DNA from: Fen-1231 sp035286465
GTDB taxonomy: Bacteria > Gemmatimonadota > Gemmatimonadetes > Gemmatimonadales > Gemmatimonadaceae
Length of the DNA stretch: 64,000 nt
NCBI GenBank assembly: GCA_035286465.1
Contig: DATEDF010000105.1
Location: 83,140 to 147,139, forward strand
Direction: 5' to 3'
Each line of letters begins with the position of its first letter. The stretch's first letter is position 1. Positions 26,984-35,312 of the stretch are shown here, in pieces. The notes under the pieces were generated by a model that worked only from the letters and a program-made list of their open reading frames with translations, was not told the DNA's origin and made no database searches. A program made the position numbers and the translations under genes.

Positions 26984-27363
26984 CACGGGTCGCGCGCCCC
27001 CAGGAGCCGATCGCGCACGCGCAGACACTGCTCGCGCAGCTCCCCGAAGTCCGCCCGATACGCCGACGGCAGCGCGCGCACGGTCACATCCACGCCCTGC
27101 AACGCCGGAAGTACGTGCACCCGAACGATTTCGCGCAATCGCCGCTTCACGCGATTCCGGTGCACGGCGTCGAACGTGTAGCGAGGCACGATGATTCCTG
27201 CCCGCGCGGGTCCGGGGGAACACGCCAGGTGTCGAATCTCCAGGTGCGCCGTTCGGAATCGATCCCCTTGTCGGCGTACCGCTTGGAGCTCCCGCTCGCG
27301 CGTGATCCGCCACGCGCGCGGGAAGCGCTGGCGCTCAGGCGCCGGCGTACTTCGAAGGGAGCT
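26983..27363 (-). CDS. rnpA: Ribonuclease P protein component; start codon unclear
   Basis: The protein subunit of RNase P, which supports 5' processing of tRNAs with the RNA at 31286-31675. The frame carries the family motifs: RAWRITRERELQAVRRQG near the start, and FDAVHRNRVKRRLREIVR with the RNR signature. The frame is open from 27363 (just after an in-frame TGA at 27364-27366), but no ATG, GTG or TTG occurs before the GTG at 27187-27189, which lies inside the conserved core. By alignment to known RnpA the N-terminus should fall near the RFPRAW segment (about 27320). A rare start such as ATC at 27306, re-initiation from rpmH or a sequence error are possible. The annotated 5' boundary is the open frame, not a proven start. 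Confidence 0.8.
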   Translation of the reverse strand, partial: SSLRSTPAPERQRFPRAWRITRERELQAVRRQGDRFRTAHLEIRHLACSPGPARAGIIVPRYTFDAVHRNRVKRRLREIVRVHVLPALQGVDVTVRALPSAYRADFGELREQCLRVRDRLLGARDP

Positions 27364-27499
27364 TCACGCTCAGGCGCTTGCGCCCCTTCTTGCGCCGCCT
27401 GCTCAGTACAGCCCTTCCCCACTTCGTCGCCATCCGCGTCCGAAACCCGTGCGTCCTGATGCGGCGCTTGTTTCGCGGACGGTACGTCGGCTTCCCCAT
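27335..27499 (-). CDS. rpmH: Ribosomal protein bL34
   Basis: 54 residues, highly basic. It opens MGKPTYRPRNKRRIRTHGFR and ends LSVKLPSKYAGA. The usual bL34 core GFRxRMATKxGRxVLxxRRxKGRKRLS is present. The last few residues extend past the standard length. Its 3' end overlaps the rnpA frame in a different register. It is the first gene of the minus-strand unit facing away from dnaA. Confidence 0.96.
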   Translation of the reverse strand: MGKPTYRPRNKRRIRTHGFRTRMATKWGRAVLSRRRKKGRKRLSVKLPSKYAGA

Positions 27500-27540
27500 G
27501 GTGACTCCAAGACCCGGTACGTGCAGAACAGAGAACCATA

Positions 27541-27569
27541 AACGTAGCCGCCCGCCGAGGGGACCTCAA
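27541..27569 (-). promoter_or_regulatory. Candidate rpmH promoter
   Basis: On the minus strand TTGAGG (27564-27569) and TACGTT (27541-27546) are separated by 17 bases, a sigma-70-like arrangement about 40 bases upstream of the rpmH ATG. Seen by inspection only; the -10 match is moderate. Confidence 0.4.
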
Positions 27570-27600
27570 GCAACAGAGAGCTGGCTTGCTCTCACAAGTG

Positions 27601-27629
27601 TTGACTTATCCACATCCCGCCCGTACCTT
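27601..27629 (+). promoter_or_regulatory. Candidate dnaA promoter
   Basis: TTGACT at 27601-27606 and TACCTT at 27624-27629 are separated by 17 bases. The region lies 37 bases before the dnaA start. A perfect DnaA box (next entry) begins on the last base of the -35 hexamer and occupies the spacer, which would let DnaA repress its own gene. Confidence 0.45.
27606..27614 (+). promoter_or_regulatory. DnaA box
   Basis: TTATCCACA is an exact match to the consensus DnaA-binding nonamer. It lies in the rpmH-dnaA intergenic region, a usual place for origin or autoregulatory boxes. Only one perfect copy is visible here. Confidence 0.75.
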
Positions 27630-27665
27630 CGGCGCCCCCGATTCTCACTACCCGCTCGGCGCGAG

Positions 27666-29054
27666 ATGACCCTCACCGCAACGGAAGTCTGGTCCCGCCT
27701 CCTGGATCGTGCGCGGGTCGAACTTCCCGAACATGTGGTTGACACCTGGTTGGCTCCGCTCGCGCCGGCCGAGTACACGGGTTCCGAGCTGGTGCTCACC
27801 GCGCCTGACCAGTGGTCGGTTGAATGGAACGAAAGCAAGCACAGCTCGCTGCTCGAGAGCTACGGTCCGCCCTGTCTCGGGCACCCGATCAAGATAGCGC
27901 TCAAGGTCCAGTCCGAGCGTCTATCACGATCACAGATGGACCTCTTCGTCCCACAGGGTAGAGCCACTATAACGCCGGTTGAGCGTGACAATAGCGTCAT
28001 TTTGAGCCTTCTCAATGATCGCTATACCTTCGACCAATTCGTAGTCGGGCGCTCGAATGAACTCGCGACAGCGGCTGCGACGGCGGTCGCACAGGCTCCT
28101 GGAAAGACGTACAACCCGCTCTTCATCTACGGCGCCACGGGACTGGGCAAGACCCACCTCATGCAGGCTATTGCGCACGAGATCCTCCTCCGGAGTCCCT
28201 CGTGCCGGGTGATGTACATCAGCACCGAGCAGTTCACGAACGACGTCATCACGTCGATCACGAGGCGTACGATGCACGACTTCCGGCGTCGCTACCGCGA
28301 AACGGATCTGCTCCTCGTGGACGACGTTCACTTTCTGGGCGGCAAAGAAACGACGCAAGAGGAGTTCTTTCACACCTTCAACGCCGTCTACGAAGCCGGC
28401 CGCCAGATCGTGCTCACGAGCGACCGTCCTCCGTCGGAGATCCCGAAACTCGAGGCTCGGCTGGTCAGTCGGTTCGAGTGGGGGATGGTCGCGGACGTCA
28501 CACAGCCAGACCTCGAGCACAGAATCGCCATCCTCCGCCAGAAGGCGCACGTTGATCACCTGGAGCACACGATCCCTGACGATGTCCTGCATTTCATAGC
28601 GGATCATGTGCAGGCCAATGTGCGCGAGCTCGAGGGGTCCATCATCAAGCTGCTTGCCTTCGCCTCGCTCAAGCATCGGGTGATCACCGTTGATCTCGCC
28701 CGGGAGGCGCTTCGCGACAAGCTGAGAGCGAATGACGTGGCACCACCTCGCTCTTCACGGCATGACCGCATGCGCGCCATTCAGCAGAAGGTCGCGGCCG
28801 CGTGGGGAGTTTCCGTTGATGGGCTGCAATCAAAAACGCGAACCAGAACGCTCACCGTGCCGCGGCAGGTTGCGATGTACCTCTCGCGTGAGCTGTTAGG
28901 AATGCAGTTGGTCGAAATCGGTCAGGCCTTCGGTGGTCGCGATCACTCCACGGTCATCCACAGCCTGGAGCGTGTGACCGAGACGATGAAAGACAACGCG
29001 GAGTTCCGCGCTCGTGTGGACAGAGTGCGTGAAACTCTCCGCCATGAACATTGA
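27666..29054 (+). CDS. dnaA: Chromosomal replication initiator DnaA
   Basis: 462 residues. An N-terminal interaction domain (about 1-80, EVWSRLLDRARVELPEHVVDTW) precedes a short linker. The AAA+ domain (about 105-330) has Walker A GATGLGKTHLMQAIAH, Walker B LLLVDDVHFLGG and the sensor region LVSRFEWG. Domain IV (about 365-462) carries the DnaA-box-binding signature QAFGGRDHSTVIHS. The ATG at 27666 matches the family start; the open frame continues upstream over the promoter and is not coding. It opens duplex DNA at oriC and is followed by dnaN, as in many bacteria. Confidence 0.98.
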   Translation: MTLTATEVWSRLLDRARVELPEHVVDTWLAPLAPAEYTGSELVLTAPDQWSVEWNESKHSSLLESYGPPCLGHPIKIALKVQSERLSRSQMDLFVPQGRATITPVERDNSVILSLLNDRYTFDQFVVGRSNELATAAATAVAQAPGKTYNPLFIYGATGLGKTHLMQAIAHEILLRSPSCRVMYISTEQFTNDVITSITRRTMHDFRRRYRETDLLLVDDVHFLGGKETTQEEFFHTFNAVYEAGRQIVLTSDRPPSEIPKLEARLVSRFEWGMVADVTQPDLEHRIAILRQKAHVDHLEHTIPDDVLHFIADHVQANVRELEGSIIKLLAFASLKHRVITVDLAREALRDKLRANDVAPPRSSRHDRMRAIQQKVAAAWGVSVDGLQSKTRTRTLTVPRQVAMYLSRELLGMQLVEIGQAFGGRDHSTVIHSLERVTETMKDNAEFRARVDRVRETLRHEH

Positions 29055-29291
29055 GGAACAGCCTGTCCTCATCCCAACTGCTTCCCAAGCGACGGTTCAC
29101 ACGTTCCTCCCTGGATCCCACAGTTGATTCACATCAGGTGGCTGGCGAGAAGTGCAAGTGACAGAAGGACTTGTGTTGCTTTTGAACTTTCCACACCTTA
29201 CTACTTCTACTGCGATTCGCTGATACTCTCTTAGAAACAGTACATTAGGCGCGACATCCACATCTCCCTTACTGCTCAGCAGGACTCGGGA
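29055..29291. other. dnaA-dnaN intergenic region, candidate oriC segment
   Basis: 237 bases with no gene and a clearly lower GC content than the surroundings. Two imperfect DnaA-box-like nonamers are visible: CTTTCCACA at 29187-29195 and ACATCCACA at 29254-29262, each with seven of nine consensus positions. The region could be part of oriC or simply the dnaN promoter; the perfect box is on the other side of dnaA. I see no AT-rich 13-mer array. Confidence 0.4.
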
Positions 29292-30404
29292 ATGCGATTC
29301 ACTATCTCGCGGGAAAAACTGCAGGAGGGCCTCGCCGCGGTCACTTCGGCCGTTCCGTCGAAGACGACACTCCCTGTTCTCGCGAACCTCCTGGTGCAAA
29401 CGACAGGGAAGGGCATCCGCCTTTCTGGGACTGATCTCGACATCGCCGTCAGCACCGAGGTGACGGCTGATGTCGAAACAGCCGGTGCCATTACGATTCC
29501 GGCTCGGAAGCTCTCAGAGATTGCCCGTGAACTGCCACCGGCGCCCGTGAAGATCTCGGCTGCCGGTGATCAGCGCATTACGCTCGAGTGTGGCCGGGCG
29601 AAGTTCAAGCTCCTCGGACTGCCGAAGAGTGAGTTCCCGAGCTTCCCCGCGGTGAAGTTCGAGAAGAGCCTGCGGATTCCCTCGGGGGATCTGCAGAAGC
29701 TCATCTCCCACACGGCCTTCGCTGCTTCGACCGAGGAGAGTCGCCCGATCCTGAATGGCGTCCTGTGGGAATTGCGAGCCGAGCAGATGCGTATGGTGGC
29801 GACGAACGGGCATCGTCTTGCCAAGATGGAGGTGCCGGTCAAGACAACACCGGCTCCGAGCGGCGACCTGATCATTCCGCCCAAGGCGCTCGAACAGATC
29901 CGCCGACTTTTTCCAGCCGAAGAGGAGCTTGAAGTTGCCCAAGGGGAGAACCACGTCGGCTTTCGTTCGCCCTTCACGGCGGTGTTCACACGCCTCATCG
30001 AAGGTCCGTACCCAAGCTACGATCAGGTCATCCCGCGCGAGAATGACAAATACGCGATTCTCGACAGAATGGCTTTCGCGAGCGCTCTGAAGCGTATGTC
30101 GGTCGTCGCGTCAGACCAGACGCATCGCATTCGCCTCTCCTTCAACGCGGCGATGCTCAAGTTCAGCGTCAGCACGCCGGACCTCGGCGAGGCGCAGGAT
30201 GAGCTGCCGGTGCGGTATACGGGCGATCCCCTCGACATCGGGTTCAACGCCGCGTATCTGCTCGAAATCCTCCGTTACATGCCGTCGGACGAGATTCGTA
30301 TGACCTTCAAGGCGCCCGAGCGCGCGGCCACGATCGAGCCTGAGGGGTGGTCCGACCCTGCCAAGTACCTCTGCCTGCTCATGCCGCTTCGGCTCGTTGA
30401 CTAG
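29292..30404 (+). CDS. dnaN: DNA polymerase III beta subunit (sliding clamp)
   Basis: 370 residues, three repeated clamp domains. It starts MRFTISREKLQEGLAAVTSA and ends with the conserved MPLRL-type tail (LCLLMPLRLVD), the site used by clamp partners. It forms a ring on DNA for polymerase, MutS and others. Its TAG shares a CTAG (30401-30404) with the stop of the convergent lipoprotein gene. Confidence 0.98.
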   Translation: MRFTISREKLQEGLAAVTSAVPSKTTLPVLANLLVQTTGKGIRLSGTDLDIAVSTEVTADVETAGAITIPARKLSEIARELPPAPVKISAAGDQRITLECGRAKFKLLGLPKSEFPSFPAVKFEKSLRIPSGDLQKLISHTAFAASTEESRPILNGVLWELRAEQMRMVATNGHRLAKMEVPVKTTPAPSGDLIIPPKALEQIRRLFPAEEELEVAQGENHVGFRSPFTAVFTRLIEGPYPSYDQVIPRENDKYAILDRMAFASALKRMSVVASDQTHRIRLSFNAAMLKFSVSTPDLGEAQDELPVRYTGDPLDIGFNAAYLLEILRYMPSDEIRMTFKAPERAATIEPEGWSDPAKYLCLLMPLRLVD

Positions 30405-31276
30405 GGGCCGCGTTCAATCCGGATCTCGGAGTTCTGGTGCGCGCGCTGTGTGCGCAGCCGGCTTCGCAGCGTGAACTCGAGAACCGCGCTCCCCTGGGCG
30501 GAGAGTATCTCGCCAACTGCGGGGGCAATCAGGTAGGAAAGCTCACCGGTGCTCGATCCGGTCAAATGGACGGGCTCACCGAACTGTTCGCCGTCCCCTT
30601 CGAGCGAGCCGTGAGCGGTCCTGCTGATGGTCAGGACCACGCCGCCGGCGCGGGAGTCCGCGCCCGTCACGCGGAATGACCTGCGCACGCGTGCGCGCAG
30701 CGGAACGCCATCTCGGCAGAGCGGATACGAGATGGAGTCGGTCCACGTCGTGCCGAGTCGCAGCGTGTCGGGAGTCTGGAACCAGAGGTCGCGCAGCGAC
30801 TGAGCGATGCCGAGCGCACCGGAGGGACACGGAGCCGCGGTGGGCGGCGCGGAGAACGTGAGCTGTCGGCCCCGCGCCGTGAACACGGCGACGAAGCTGA
30901 TGGGCAACGAGATGCCGGCGGGCACCGACGCTTCGTGGTTGCCCTGCTGAACACGGAAGGCCGTGACCGACCCCACCACGCGACCGGCTTGAGCGAGAAT
31001 GAGGAACGACACCCCGGCGCGTGCCGTCACCGTATCCACGCGGGATGACGTATCCTGGTCAACGCGCAGAAGCGCTCGCTGTTCAACGACATACGAGCGG
31101 CGAACGGCCAGCTGGCGATGGACCCAGGGGCCACGCGTGTTGACCCGTGCAGGTTCTGGGGGCGAAGTTGTCGCTCCCGACATCACCTGCTCCGGCACGG
31201 ACCCGCGACACCCGAGAAGGCTGGCGGAAAGCACCGCCGTTGCGACGCCACCGAGGCGCAGTGAAAGAGGTCTCAC
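30401..31276 (-). CDS. Putative lipoprotein, unknown function
   Basis: 291 residues from the GTG at 31276, the first start that does not run into RNase P RNA. It gives a good lipoprotein signal: basic VRPLSLRLGG, a hydrophobic core, and lipobox SLLGC near residue 23. The mature part is beta-rich (VSFLILAQAGRVVGSVTAF; TGSSTGELSYLIAPAVGEI) with no motif I recognise. Length and texture suggest a periplasmic or outer-membrane lipoprotein. It lies just downstream of rnpB on the same strand and may be transcribed by read-through. Confidence 0.65.
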   Translation of the reverse strand: MRPLSLRLGGVATAVLSASLLGCRGSVPEQVMSGATTSPPEPARVNTRGPWVHRQLAVRRSYVVEQRALLRVDQDTSSRVDTVTARAGVSFLILAQAGRVVGSVTAFRVQQGNHEASVPAGISLPISFVAVFTARGRQLTFSAPPTAAPCPSGALGIAQSLRDLWFQTPDTLRLGTTWTDSISYPLCRDGVPLRARVRRSFRVTGADSRAGGVVLTISRTAHGSLEGDGEQFGEPVHLTGSSTGELSYLIAPAVGEILSAQGSAVLEFTLRSRLRTQRAHQNSEIRIERGP

Positions 31277-31285
31277 GAAGAAGGG

Positions 31286-31675
31286 GCGGAATCCCTCGGC
31301 CTGTAAGCCGGGTTCTGTCGAAGCGGCAGACACCGCCTCGGACGGTCATCTCTCTCGGGACGCGGTCGCCCGCGCCCTCTAGCGGCCTACCCGCGGCGTC
31401 TTCGTCGAAGAGGGCTGCTTCTCGCCGCCTATTCGGCCTTGCTCCAACTGGGGTTTGCCGTGCCGTGCGTGTTGCCACGCACGCGGTGGGCTCTTACCCC
31501 ACCATTGCACCCTTACCCACGCTTGCGCGAGGGCGGTGTGTTTTCTGTGGCACTGTCCGTCACCCGCTGTGACGCGGGTGCCCAGGCGTTACCTGGCAGC
31601 CTGCCCATGGAGCCCGGACTTTCCTCGAAACAGGAATCTGCTCCTGCGTCGCGACCATCCGGCCGAGGGAATCCC
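31286..31675 (-). ncRNA. rnpB: RNase P RNA (class A)
   Basis: Minus-strand sequence contains the universally conserved RNase P RNA blocks in order: GAGGAAAGTCCGGGCTCC, then CCACAGAAAA, GGTAAGGGTGCAA followed by GGTAAGAGCCCACC, GGAGCAAGGCCGAATAGG, and ACAGAACCCGGCTTACAGG near the 3' end. The two ends pair as helix P1 (GGATTCCCTCGGCC with GGCCGAGGGATTCC, one mismatch), which fixes the boundaries to within a few bases. It is the catalytic RNA that matures tRNA 5' ends, with rnpA. Confidence 0.96.
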
Positions 31676-31875
31676 CCTTCCATTAAGGTAGCAGGCCCGG
31701 GCCCCGAATGCAGCCGCCGCCAAACGGGCCGTTTCCTTGCGCGCCGGTGCGAACTCGCCTGCGGGTGACTCCGGCCAGGCGCGAAGGCGTTGAGGCGGTG
31801 ACAGGGCTGTGATGGGGGCCTGCGAGTCTCGCGTCGGCACGATTGACCAGCAGGTCCCAGCCGACCGAGGAGACC

Positions 31876-32775
31876 ATGACGACGCTCTCCGGAACTCCCC
31901 GCATCGCCCCCGTCGCGACAATCCTCGAGCCTTCCGAACGCCTCCGCGTGGACGCGATCGGCGCGGGGATGTATCGCGCGCTTCACCGCAACAGCGTGAA
32001 CGAGGTGATGCGCGACCTCAAGGAGCGGCGCATCAGCGCCGTGCTGGTGTCGGTGACCCGCTGCGTCAAGGAGGAGCCGCGACAGATGGCGGCCGTGCTT
32101 CGTGAGTTTCCGCGCATCCCGACGGTCGCGCTGCTTTCCGGCAGCCTGGACGCGGCCGCTGAAGCCGTGCTCACGCTGGGCAACTGCGGCGTGCGAACGC
32201 TGGTGGACGTGCGGCGCCCCGCAGGATGGAACCGGCTTCGCGACATACTGGGCGTCGAAGCGACCCACGACGCGGACCGGTCTGTGCGGGCGGCGCTTCG
32301 TCAGGATCTCGTCGGGGTCCCTGAGGACTGCTGGCGGTTTTTCGAAGCGCTCTTTGCGCCCGACTGCCGCGCCGCCACCGTGCGGCAGCTCTCACGCCGG
32401 CTCAACGTCCTGCCGAGCACCCTGATGAGCCGTTTCTTCCGCGCCGGGCTCCCCGCACCCAAGCGGTACCTGGCATTCGCGCGGCTCATCCGTGCGGCGC
32501 GCCTCTTCGAGAACCCCGGACTCTCCATCGGCGATGTTGCGAACCACCTGGACTACTCATCACCGCAGAGCTTCGGGCGCCACGTGCGGACGTTGATAAG
32601 AATGACTGCCGGGCAGTTCCGCCGGAACTATGACGGCGACCGGATGCTGCGCCGGTTCCGCGACGAGCTCGTCCTGCCCAACCTCAGGCGGCTGCGCGCA
32701 CTGCATCCGCTCAGCGTGCGCCCGGGCGTCCAGCACGCGCCAGCCTCTGGCGCTGACGCGCCAACGCTGAACTGA
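31876..32775 (+). CDS. AraC-family transcriptional regulator
   Basis: 299 residues from an ATG preceded by GAGGAG. The N-terminal 150 residues form an unrecognised sensory domain of alpha/beta type (AVLVSVTRCVKEEPRQMAAVL; TVALLSGSLDAAAEAVLTL), resembling a receiver-like fold without a clear phosphorylatable aspartate pattern. The C-terminal AraC-type double helix-turn-helix lies at about 165-265 (AFARLIRAARLFENPGLSIG, YSSPQSFGRHVRTLIRMTAG). The target is unknown; there is no obvious regulon neighbour. Confidence 0.82.
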   Translation: MTTLSGTPRIAPVATILEPSERLRVDAIGAGMYRALHRNSVNEVMRDLKERRISAVLVSVTRCVKEEPRQMAAVLREFPRIPTVALLSGSLDAAAEAVLTLGNCGVRTLVDVRRPAGWNRLRDILGVEATHDADRSVRAALRQDLVGVPEDCWRFFEALFAPDCRAATVRQLSRRLNVLPSTLMSRFFRAGLPAPKRYLAFARLIRAARLFENPGLSIGDVANHLDYSSPQSFGRHVRTLIRMTAGQFRRNYDGDRMLRRFRDELVLPNLRRLRALHPLSVRPGVQHAPASGADAPTLN

Positions 32776-32790
32776 ACGTTGAGCGGGAGG

Positions 32791-33351
32791 TCATGCGCGC
32801 GGCATTCGCGCGACGATCTCCCTGGCCTGCGTGAGCGCCAGCACCGGAATGCCGGCAGACGTGAGCGCGTCGCGCCCACCTTCCTCCCGATCCACCACGG
32901 CGAGCACGCCAACCACGATGCCACCGGCTTCGCGCACCGCGTGCACGGCACGCAGCGCCGAACCGCCGGTGGTCAGCGTATCCTCCACCACCACGACCCG
33001 GTCGCCTGCGCGAAACGGTCCTTCGATCAACTTGCCTGTTCCGTGTGATTTGACTTCCTTCCGGACGGTGAAGGCACGAAGCGGCGTCCCCTCGAGCGCG
33101 CTCGCGTACGCGATGGCGTGGGCGACCGGATCCGCGCCCAGGGTGAGTCCGCCGACGGCGTCCGGGCTCCATCCTGCCTCTCGAAGCACGGCAAGCGCGA
33201 GAGGACCGATCGTCGCAAGGCCGTCGGGACTCATGGTCGTGAGACGCGCGTCAATGTAGAGATCCGAGTGACGACCGGACGTGAGGGTGACGGCGCCGCG
33301 CCGCGCCGAGCGCGTGGCCAGCATCTCCACCAACCGTTCGTGGGGCGTCAT
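32791..33351 (-). CDS. pyrE: Orotate phosphoribosyltransferase
   Basis: 186 residues. It converts orotate and PRPP to OMP in pyrimidine synthesis. Seen: the substrate loop TLTSGRHSDLYIDAR, the catalytic-loop region TVRKEVKSHGTGKLIEG, and the PRPP motif VVVVEDTLTTGGSA. It is divergent from the histidine kinase gene. Confidence 0.95.
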   Translation of the reverse strand: MTPHERLVEMLATRSARRGAVTLTSGRHSDLYIDARLTTMSPDGLATIGPLALAVLREAGWSPDAVGGLTLGADPVAHAIAYASALEGTPLRAFTVRKEVKSHGTGKLIEGPFRAGDRVVVVEDTLTTGGSALRAVHAVREAGGIVVGVLAVVDREEGGRDALTSAGIPVLALTQAREIVARMPRA

Positions 33352-33410
33352 GGAGGCGGAGGTTAGAGGCGGATGGGGCGAGCGTCAATACTTCGCGGGA
33401 ACACCCACGG

Positions 33411-34322
33411 GTGACGGCGGCCGCGCTTTGGGCCGCAATCGTCGTTGCGGTCGCGGCGGTGTTCCTCGTGCTGGCCTACCAACGCCGGCAGGCGCGTCGC
33501 ATCGCCGAGCGGTCCGCGGAGCTCGAGCAGCTCTCGGCCGAGCTCTACCGGGCAAACCGTGCGAAGAGCGAATTCCTCGCCAATGTCTCGCACGAGCTGC
33601 GGACGCCGCTTGCCGCGATCGTGGGATTCATCGACCTGCTGCGTGAAGGCGCGTACGGCGAGCTGTCGCCGCGCCAGAAGGGGCCCGTGGAGCGCATCGA
33701 GTCGTCGGCCAACCACCTGCGCGAACTGGTGGAGCAGGTGCTCGACCTCGCGAGAATGGCGGCCGGGCGGCTCGAAGTGCATCGGGAGTTGCTCAAGCTG
33801 CGACCCTTCGTGATCGACGTCGCGGCCGAGGTGGAGTCGCTCGTCAATGAGAAGGGACTGGCCTTCTCCATCACGGTGCCTGCGACCCTCCCGCGCATCG
33901 CGACCGACCCGACGCACCTGCGTCAGATTCTCGTCAACCTGCTCGGTAACGCGATCAAGTTCACCGCACAGGGAAGCATCGCGGTGCGGGCAGCGGTCGT
34001 GCCCGACGGCGAGGTCACCAGGTTCGCGTCCACGGCAAACAAACGCCCGCTGCTTGCCGCCGGCGGGCCGTGGGTCGCGCTGCAGGTGAGCGACACCGGG
34101 ATCGGGATCGCCGAGAAGGACCTTGAGCGGATCTTCGAGGAGTTTGAGCAGGTTGACGCAGGCCCGCGAGGCGATTCGATGCGCCGCGGCACCGGCCTGG
34201 GGCTCACGATCTCGCGGCGGCTTGCCCGCCTTCTCGACGGCGACGTCACCGTGGAGAGCGTGCCCGGAGCGGGTTCGACCTTCACGGTCTGGCTTCCCGC
34301 CGATACGCCTGGCGCTCGCTAA
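33411..34322 (+). CDS. Sensor histidine kinase
   Basis: 303 residues from a GTG start. One transmembrane helix (about residues 3-23), a short coiled-coil linker and no periplasmic sensor domain. The HisKA domain has the phosphorylation site H61 in NVSHELRTPL, and the HATPase domain has the N box NLLGNAIKFT, G1 VSDTGIGIAEKDLERIF and G2 RGTGLGLTISRRL. With almost nothing outside the membrane it probably senses a cytoplasmic or membrane signal. No response regulator is adjacent, so it is an orphan kinase. Confidence 0.92.
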   Translation: MTAAALWAAIVVAVAAVFLVLAYQRRQARRIAERSAELEQLSAELYRANRAKSEFLANVSHELRTPLAAIVGFIDLLREGAYGELSPRQKGPVERIESSANHLRELVEQVLDLARMAAGRLEVHRELLKLRPFVIDVAAEVESLVNEKGLAFSITVPATLPRIATDPTHLRQILVNLLGNAIKFTAQGSIAVRAAVVPDGEVTRFASTANKRPLLAAGGPWVALQVSDTGIGIAEKDLERIFEEFEQVDAGPRGDSMRRGTGLGLTISRRLARLLDGDVTVESVPGAGSTFTVWLPADTPGAR

Positions 34323-34329
34323 GTCTTCG

Positions 34330-35244
34330 CTAACTCTTCGCTCGGAAGAGGCCCTTCATCTTCGACATGAAGCCACCGTCCGCGTCTGGCAGCTCGGTGG
34401 CCGAGATCGCTGCCTCGAGCGCCTTCGCGAACGCGAGCACGTCGGGATAGCGCTCCTTGGGATTCTTGGACAGCGCGCGCATGATGGTCGCTTCGACCGC
34501 CGCCGGAAACTGAAGCCCCGGCGTTGCCTTGTTCAGCGGCACCGGCGCTTGCGACAGCAGCTGCGTGAACATCTCACGAGGCGACTTCGCGGTGTACGGC
34601 AGCGAACCGGTCAGCAGGAGGTAGGCGATGGTGCCCAGGCTGTACTGATCAGCCGCGGGCGTGACCACCTCGCCCGAGAGCGCTTCCGGCGCGACGTACA
34701 TCAGCGTGCCGACGAAGAAGCCCGCCCGCGTGAGGCGCTCGTCCGCGGTGACGTCGGTTGCGGTGGCAATGCCGAAATCGAGAAGTTTGACGTTGCGAGT
34801 GGTCGGGTCGTACATCAGATTCTCAGGCTTGAGATCCCGATGCACGATGCCGCTGGCGTGCGCGGCGTACACGGCGTCCGCAATCTGCAGTACGATCGTC
34901 GCGACCTCGTCGCACGGGAGCGGGGCCTGCCGTTTCGCGTAGCCTTCGAGGATCTCGCCGAGGGCCCACTCGAGCGCGATGTAGTGCAGCCCTTCGCTCG
35001 ACTGTCCGATCTCGATGGTGCGCACGACGTTGGGGTGTTGTACGCGCGTCCCGAAGGAGGCTTCACGAAGGAATCGGGCGACGGCGGTCTTGTCCTGCCG
35101 AAGTTTCTCTCGCAGCGCCTTCACCGCGACGGCGCCGTGTTGCGGATGTTCGGCTCGGTAAACAGTCGCGGTCCCGCCCTCGCCAACGCGGTCGAGGAGC
35201 GTGTACCCGGCCAGCGTTGTCCCAACGAGAGGATCGCGCGCCAC
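34330..35244 (-). CDS. Serine/threonine protein kinase
   Basis: 304 residues from the GTG at 35244; a longer open frame upstream runs antisense to the next gene. A complete Hanks-type kinase domain: glycine loop GEGGTATVY, ATP lysine in VAVK (K42), catalytic HRDLKPEN (135-142), DFG (156-158) and APE (185-187). No transmembrane segment and no PASTA or other sensor domain; the tail is short (MSKMKGLFRAKS). It is cytoplasmic. A PP2C phosphatase (59472-60374) could counteract it but is not linked. Confidence 0.93.
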   Translation of the reverse strand: MARDPLVGTTLAGYTLLDRVGEGGTATVYRAEHPQHGAVAVKALREKLRQDKTAVARFLREASFGTRVQHPNVVRTIEIGQSSEGLHYIALEWALGEILEGYAKRQAPLPCDEVATIVLQIADAVYAAHASGIVHRDLKPENLMYDPTTRNVKLLDFGIATATDVTADERLTRAGFFVGTLMYVAPEALSGEVVTPAADQYSLGTIAYLLLTGSLPYTAKSPREMFTQLLSQAPVPLNKATPGLQFPAAVEATIMRALSKNPKERYPDVLAFAKALEAAISATELPDADGGFMSKMKGLFRAKS

Positions 35245-35312
35245 GCGGGCGAACCTAACGGCCCACCCAGTCGCTGGCAAGCGAGGAAATGCAGCCGTAC
35301 GAGGGTATAGTA

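Noticed and set aside
27187..27189. GTG as the real start of rnpA
   Set aside because: It would give a 68-residue protein missing the N-terminal half of the conserved fold, although the upstream codons clearly match RnpA.
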